A stretch of 45,708 nucleotides of DNA, taken from SIAJ01 sp036266155. Lineage in GTDB: Bacteria > Planctomycetota > Planctomycetia > Gemmatales > Gemmataceae. Positions 42,421 through 45,708 of the stretch are shown here, one piece after another. The notes under the pieces were generated by a model. It had not been told where the DNA came from, ran no database searches, and worked only from the letters and a program-made list of their open reading frames with translations. The position numbers and the translations under genes are program-made. The DNA is taken from the NCBI GenBank assembly GCA_036266155.1, contig DATANR010000431.1:1-45708 (forward strand). Direction: 5' to 3'. Within the stretch, counting starts at the first letter, position 1. Each line of letters starts with the position of its first letter.

Positions 42421-43845
42421 ATGAACTCGATCAATTCCTTTTCTCGACGCGATCTCCTCCGCCGTTGCGGCCTCGGCTTCGGCGCTCTCGGACTTGCCAA
42501 TCTAATGGGCGAGGCCGGGCTCCTCGCGGCTGAGCCGGTGGTCAACCCGCTGGCGCCCAGGGCGCCGCACTTTCCCGCGAAGGCCAAGCGCGTGATTCAC
42601 ATCTTCGCGAACGGCGGGCCGAGCCACGTCGATACTTTCGATCCGAAGCCGTTGTTGACGAAGCACCACGGCAAGGCGCTGCCGAAGGCGAATCTGCCGA
42701 CCGAGCGCAAGACAGGCGCCGCGTTCGGCTCGCCGTTCAGATTTGAGAAGCGCGGCAAGTGCGGCCTCGAAGTCAGCGAGCTGTTCGCCAACACCGCCAA
42801 GCACATCGACGATTTGTGCGTGCTCCGCTCGATGCACGCGGACGTGCCGAACCACGAGCCGTCGCTACTGCTGATGAACTGCGGCGAATCCCGGCTCATC
42901 CGCCCGTCGATGGGTTCATGGCTCACCTACGGTCTGGGCACCGAGAACCAGAACCTGCCCGGCTTCATCGCCATGTGTCCAGGCGGCTACCCGATCCAGG
43001 AGTCGCAGAACTGGCAGGCCGGGTTCCTGCCGGGTGTGTATCAGGGCACCTACATCGACACAAAAAACACGGCCGTCGAGAAGCTGGTCGAGTACGTCAA
43101 GAACAATCAACTCGGTGGAGCGGCCCAACGCAAACAGCTCGATCTACTGTTGCAGATGAACCGTCAGCATCAGGAAGCCCGGCCCGGCGACCCGCAGCTC
43201 GAAGCGCGCATCCAGTCGTTTGAACTCGCGTACCGCATGCAAGCCGAGGCGACCGACGCGTTCGACGTGACGAAGGAACCAAAGAACATTCTCGAAGCCT
43301 ATGGGCCGGGGACGCAGGCTCGCCAACTGCTGATCGCGCGCCGCCTAATTGAACGCGGAGTCCGTTTCGTGCAGGTCTGGCACGGCGAAGGCCAACCGTG
43401 GGACAACCACGACGACATCGAGGTCAACCATCGCAATCTCGCGAAGCAGTGCGACCAGGCCATCGGGGCATTGCTCACGGACCTGAAGCGGCTCGGCTTG
43501 TTCCAGGACACGCTCGTGATCTGGGGCGGCGAGTTCGGCCGTACGCCGACCGTCGAGTTGCCGACGCCCGGCTCGAACGCGGGCAAGATCAACGGCCGCG
43601 ACCACAACCATCACGGCTTCTCAATGTGGCTCGCCGGCGGCGGCGTGAAGGGCGGCCAGGCGATCGGCGCGACCGACGAATTCGGCTTCGCGGCCGTCGA
43701 GAACAAGATCCACGTCCACGACTTGCACGCGACATTGTTGCATCTGCTCGGGTTCGACCACGAGAAGTTCACTTATCGCTACGCGGGTCGCGACTTCCGG
43801 CTGACGGATGTGCATGGGAAGGTTGTAAAGGACGTGTTGGCGTGA
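42421..43845 (+). CDS. DUF1501 family protein with Tat-type leader
   Basis: 474 residues. The leader has twin arginines (FSRRDLLRRCGLGFGALGLA), as in Tat substrates. Family markers are KRVIHIFANGGPSHVDTFDP, DDLCVLRSMHADVPNHEPSL, LLMNCGESRLIRPSMGSWLT, RFVQVWHGEGQPWDNHDDIE, LVIWGGEFGRTPTVELPTPG and GRDHNHHGFSMWLAGGGVKG. The HxHDD-like and DHNHHG clusters lie at the metal-binding positions of the alkaline phosphatase superfamily, but activity is unproven. It is the usual partner of the DUF1549/DUF1553 protein, here with Uma2 in between. The last 77 bp overlap the 3' end of the kinase gene on the other strand. Confidence 0.93.
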   Translation: MNSINSFSRRDLLRRCGLGFGALGLANLMGEAGLLAAEPVVNPLAPRAPHFPAKAKRVIHIFANGGPSHVDTFDPKPLLTKHHGKALPKANLPTERKTGAAFGSPFRFEKRGKCGLEVSELFANTAKHIDDLCVLRSMHADVPNHEPSLLLMNCGESRLIRPSMGSWLTYGLGTENQNLPGFIAMCPGGYPIQESQNWQAGFLPGVYQGTYIDTKNTAVEKLVEYVKNNQLGGAAQRKQLDLLLQMNRQHQEARPGDPQLEARIQSFELAYRMQAEATDAFDVTKEPKNILEAYGPGTQARQLLIARRLIERGVRFVQVWHGEGQPWDNHDDIEVNHRNLAKQCDQAIGALLTDLKRLGLFQDTLVIWGGEFGRTPTVELPTPGSNAGKINGRDHNHHGFSMWLAGGGVKGGQAIGATDEFGFAAVENKIHVHDLHATLLHLLGFDHEKFTYRYAGRDFRLTDVHGKVVKDVLA

Positions 43846-45058
43846 GCAGTTCGATGGCCGCGGCCATGGTCGCGGCCGATTGGTACCGATCGTCCGGTTC
43901 TTTCTCCAGGCATTTCAAGCAGATCGCCTCTAGCCCTGGCGGCACGTCAGCGTTGATCACCGAGGGCGACATGGGCGCTTCTTCGCGGACCATGCGTACT
44001 ACTTCCAGCGGCGCCGTCCCAATGAACGGTGGGCGGCCGGTCAGCAGTTCGTAGAGGATGGCGCCGAGGCCATAGACGTCGGTTCGAGCATCCGCGTCGC
44101 GGGCGCCGGTCGCCAGCTCGGGGGCCATGTAACAAGGGGTGCCAAGCGCCTCGCGCGTCGCTGTCAGCGACCCACCGATCTCGGCGGCCACCTTGGCCAG
44201 GCCAAAGTCGGCAACCCTCGGTTGGGCGGCTTGCCACGCCGAAGTCGACCGATCCGCCAGCAGAATGTTCGAGGGCTTGAGATCGCGGTGGATCACTCCC
44301 ATGCCATGCGCAAACTCGACGGCTTGTGCGAGCGCGAGAATTATGTCGATCGCGACGGTCGCGGCAGGCGGCCGTCCCGCAAGACGCGCCGCCAAGGTGC
44401 CGCCCGCACAAAACTCCATGACCAGGAACGGCAGGCCGCCCGCTTCGCCGGTGCGAATCGCACGCACAATGTGCGGATGCGACAAACGCAGTAGCGAGCT
44501 GATCTCGCGTGCGAATCGGGCCGCGCGCAACGGATGCTGTCGGTGATCGTGGTCGAGCACCTTGACCGCGACTGTGTCGCCGGATTCCGCGTCAACGGCG
44601 CGAAAGACCGAGCACATTCCGCCGCGACCAAGCAAATCGCCCACGACCAGGCCGGGAATCTCCGGGGGTCCGGCCGCGGGCGGACCCAGTTCGATCGCCT
44701 CGTGCCACATAACCTGATCGCGCAGCCGCCGGGCGTGTTGTGGGAACCGTGTGCTGTACTCGAGAAGTGAAGGCACCTCGCCCAGTTCCTTCCGCAGATA
44801 AAACTCGCCGTAGATGACGACGAGCGCCGATTCCGCGTCGTTGCGCATGGCCGGGAACATCTTCAAATAGCGCTCGGCCGTGACGCGTTCGCCGCGGCGC
44901 CACCGTTCGGCGCGATCAATCTCGATCACATCGAGCAGATCGTCGGGCAACAGGGTGGGAACGGAATCGAGGAATTGCGCCAGGTCAGGAGGCGGTCCAG
45001 CCGCCCATGCCCGGCGATATTGATCGGCGGCTGTCGGTCGACGTCGTCGTTCAGCCAC
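43769..45058 (-). CDS. Cytoplasmic Ser/Thr protein kinase
   Basis: 429 residues from GTG 45058, which overlaps the sigma factor stop (GTG-GC-TGA); the open frame further upstream is the sigma gene in another frame. An N-terminal helical segment (about 1-120, RRAWAAGPPPDLAQFLDSVP) precedes the kinase domain (about 135-400): LLGRGGMCSVFRAVDAESGD with the third loop glycine replaced by Cys, VAVKVLDHD, HRDLKPSNILL with His257/Asp259, DFG beginning at 284, GTPCYMAPELA and DVYGLGAILYELLTGRPPFI. No membrane segment or WD40 region follows; the chain ends in a Pro/Ser tail (RPLQPSHAHPSAGSRD). It is thus the simplest of the three sigma-linked kinases. The tail is encoded antisense to the end of the DUF1501 gene. 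Confidence 0.9.
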   Translation of the reverse strand: MAERRRRPTAADQYRRAWAAGPPPDLAQFLDSVPTLLPDDLLDVIEIDRAERWRRGERVTAERYLKMFPAMRNDAESALVVIYGEFYLRKELGEVPSLLEYSTRFPQHARRLRDQVMWHEAIELGPPAAGPPEIPGLVVGDLLGRGGMCSVFRAVDAESGDTVAVKVLDHDHRQHPLRAARFAREISSLLRLSHPHIVRAIRTGEAGGLPFLVMEFCAGGTLAARLAGRPPAATVAIDIILALAQAVEFAHGMGVIHRDLKPSNILLADRSTSAWQAAQPRVADFGLAKVAAEIGGSLTATREALGTPCYMAPELATGARDADARTDVYGLGAILYELLTGRPPFIGTAPLEVVRMVREEAPMSPSVINADVPPGLEAICLKCLEKEPDDRYQSAATMAAAIELLTPTRPLQPSHAHPSAGSRDPRSDK

Positions 45059-45653
45059 GACCGATCTCCAGTCCAAGGGCCTCGGCCACTCGCGCTTGGG
45101 CTCGGCTAAACTGCATCCGCAATTTGTCCGGACTGCCGCCCAACGTCGCGGCAATCTCTTCCCATGTTCGACCGGCCGCCCGTGCCTCGGCAAGTTCACG
45201 CTCGTCTGACGACAACATTTGACGACCGCGCATTAGCAGTTCCTGCCACTCGACTTCGCCGACGGGATCATCGCCGCCGGAGACCTGATGAGCCTCATCG
45301 CCCAATTCGACGGAGCGTCGCGCGTCGCGTTTCTGAGCGTATTCGTGCCGAGCCGCTTCAAGCGACTTGTTACACGTCATTTGGACGAGCAACTTGCGCA
45401 GGTCGTCCGGCCGATCGATATCGAATTGACCCGCGGCGGCGCGAAGGAAGAAGCTTTTGAGCACCGATTGACAGACGTCCATCGAATCGAGCACCGCGCG
45501 CAGGTGCGGCGCGCGCAGGCGCATCCGGGCTTCGAGTTTGATGACCGGAGTGTAGCGGGCCACAAGTTCCTCGAGCGCCGCCTGGTCGCCGGCACGCAGA
45601 CGGGCAACATACGATGCGAACGGATTTTCCATCGCGCCTTTGATGTCAGACAT
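45051..45653 (-). CDS. ECF-like RNA polymerase sigma factor
   Basis: 200 residues from ATG 45653; an ATG at 45632 preceded by AAAGG is an equally plausible start. Region 2 is ALEELVARYTPVIKLEARMR, DSMDVCQSVLKSFFLRAAAG and DIDRPDDLRKLLVQMTCNKS. Region 4 is QELLMRGRQMLSSDERELAE, ARAAGRTWEEIAATLGGSPD, KLRMQFSRAQARVAEAL, a recognisable helix-turn-helix. It is of the planctomycete type in which region 2 carries 'S-x-D-V-x-Q-S-V'. The TGA at 45053-45051 overlaps the kinase GTG. The 55 bp to the right edge contain no further coding sequence. Confidence 0.88.
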   Translation of the reverse strand: MSDIKGAMENPFASYVARLRAGDQAALEELVARYTPVIKLEARMRLRAPHLRAVLDSMDVCQSVLKSFFLRAAAGQFDIDRPDDLRKLLVQMTCNKSLEAARHEYAQKRDARRSVELGDEAHQVSGGDDPVGEVEWQELLMRGRQMLSSDERELAEARAAGRTWEEIAATLGGSPDKLRMQFSRAQARVAEALGLEIGRG

Positions 45654-45708
45654 CGCACGAGGATCCACTGGGCAGCACAAAAAGAAAAATCGCGGCGATT
45701 CTGTTCGG

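Overview
The window is high-GC bacterial DNA that I read as a chromosome segment of a planctomycete, most likely family Gemmataceae. The assignment rests on families concentrated in that phylum: a PSCyt1/DUF1549/DUF1553 protein, two DUF1501 proteins and one DUF1800 protein, a DUF1559 prepilin-like protein with its H-x9-DG signature, a TIGR03067-type secreted protein, sigma factors fused to carboxypeptidase-regulatory-like domains, Ser/Thr kinase-WD40 receptors, and exported proteins opening with the 'LE-x-L-x-x-R-x-x-P' style leader. No phage, plasmid or rRNA genes and no CRISPR array were seen; I could not run a tRNA search.

Layout. 1-4910 (minus): the start of a secreted protein, a frame-disrupted DUF1080 gene, a small membrane protein translationally coupled to a transglutaminase-like/TPR protein, and a large repeat (beta-solenoid-like) surface protein. 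5126-9009 (plus): sigma factor overlapping a kinase-WD40 gene. 9267-11337: a tandem array in which a two-gene cassette (small DUF5678-like protein plus retropepsin-like aspartyl protease) alternates with degraded 3' tails of an MmeI-like DNA methyltransferase gene. 11535-15517: a second sigma/kinase-WD40 pair. 15598-17041: a TIGR03067-like protein, gene remnants, a terminator and a 50-residue membrane ORF. 17042-19226 (minus): an esterase and an amidohydrolase. 19227-19522 holds nothing I recognise. 19523-28042 (plus): a small helical protein, two successive sigma-carboxypeptidase-regulatory fusions, then DUF1800 and DUF1501. 28163-33365: SGNH hydrolase, lipoprotein, PfkB kinase and a HEAT-like secreted protein. 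33646-37067: small envelope proteins, a PagL-like protein and DUF1559. Two inverted 320-bp palindrome arrays flank the segment 34439-37280. 37594-38643: a ModE-ModA fusion. 39137-43845: DUF1549/DUF1553, Uma2 and DUF1501. 43769-45653 (minus): a third sigma/kinase pair.

How the genes may work together. Three loci pair an ECF-like sigma factor with a Ser/Thr kinase whose start codon overlaps the sigma stop, so signalling and transcription are translationally coupled. Two further sigma factors carry a membrane segment and large extracytoplasmic-type domains in the same chain, and one is followed within 27 bp by DUF1800 and DUF1501. The window is therefore unusually rich in regulatory genes tied to envelope functions. 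The most unusual structures are the methylase-tail cassette array (9267-11337) and the nested palindrome elements (34118-34438 and 37281-37594). All family calls are by reading the sequence; none was checked against a database.
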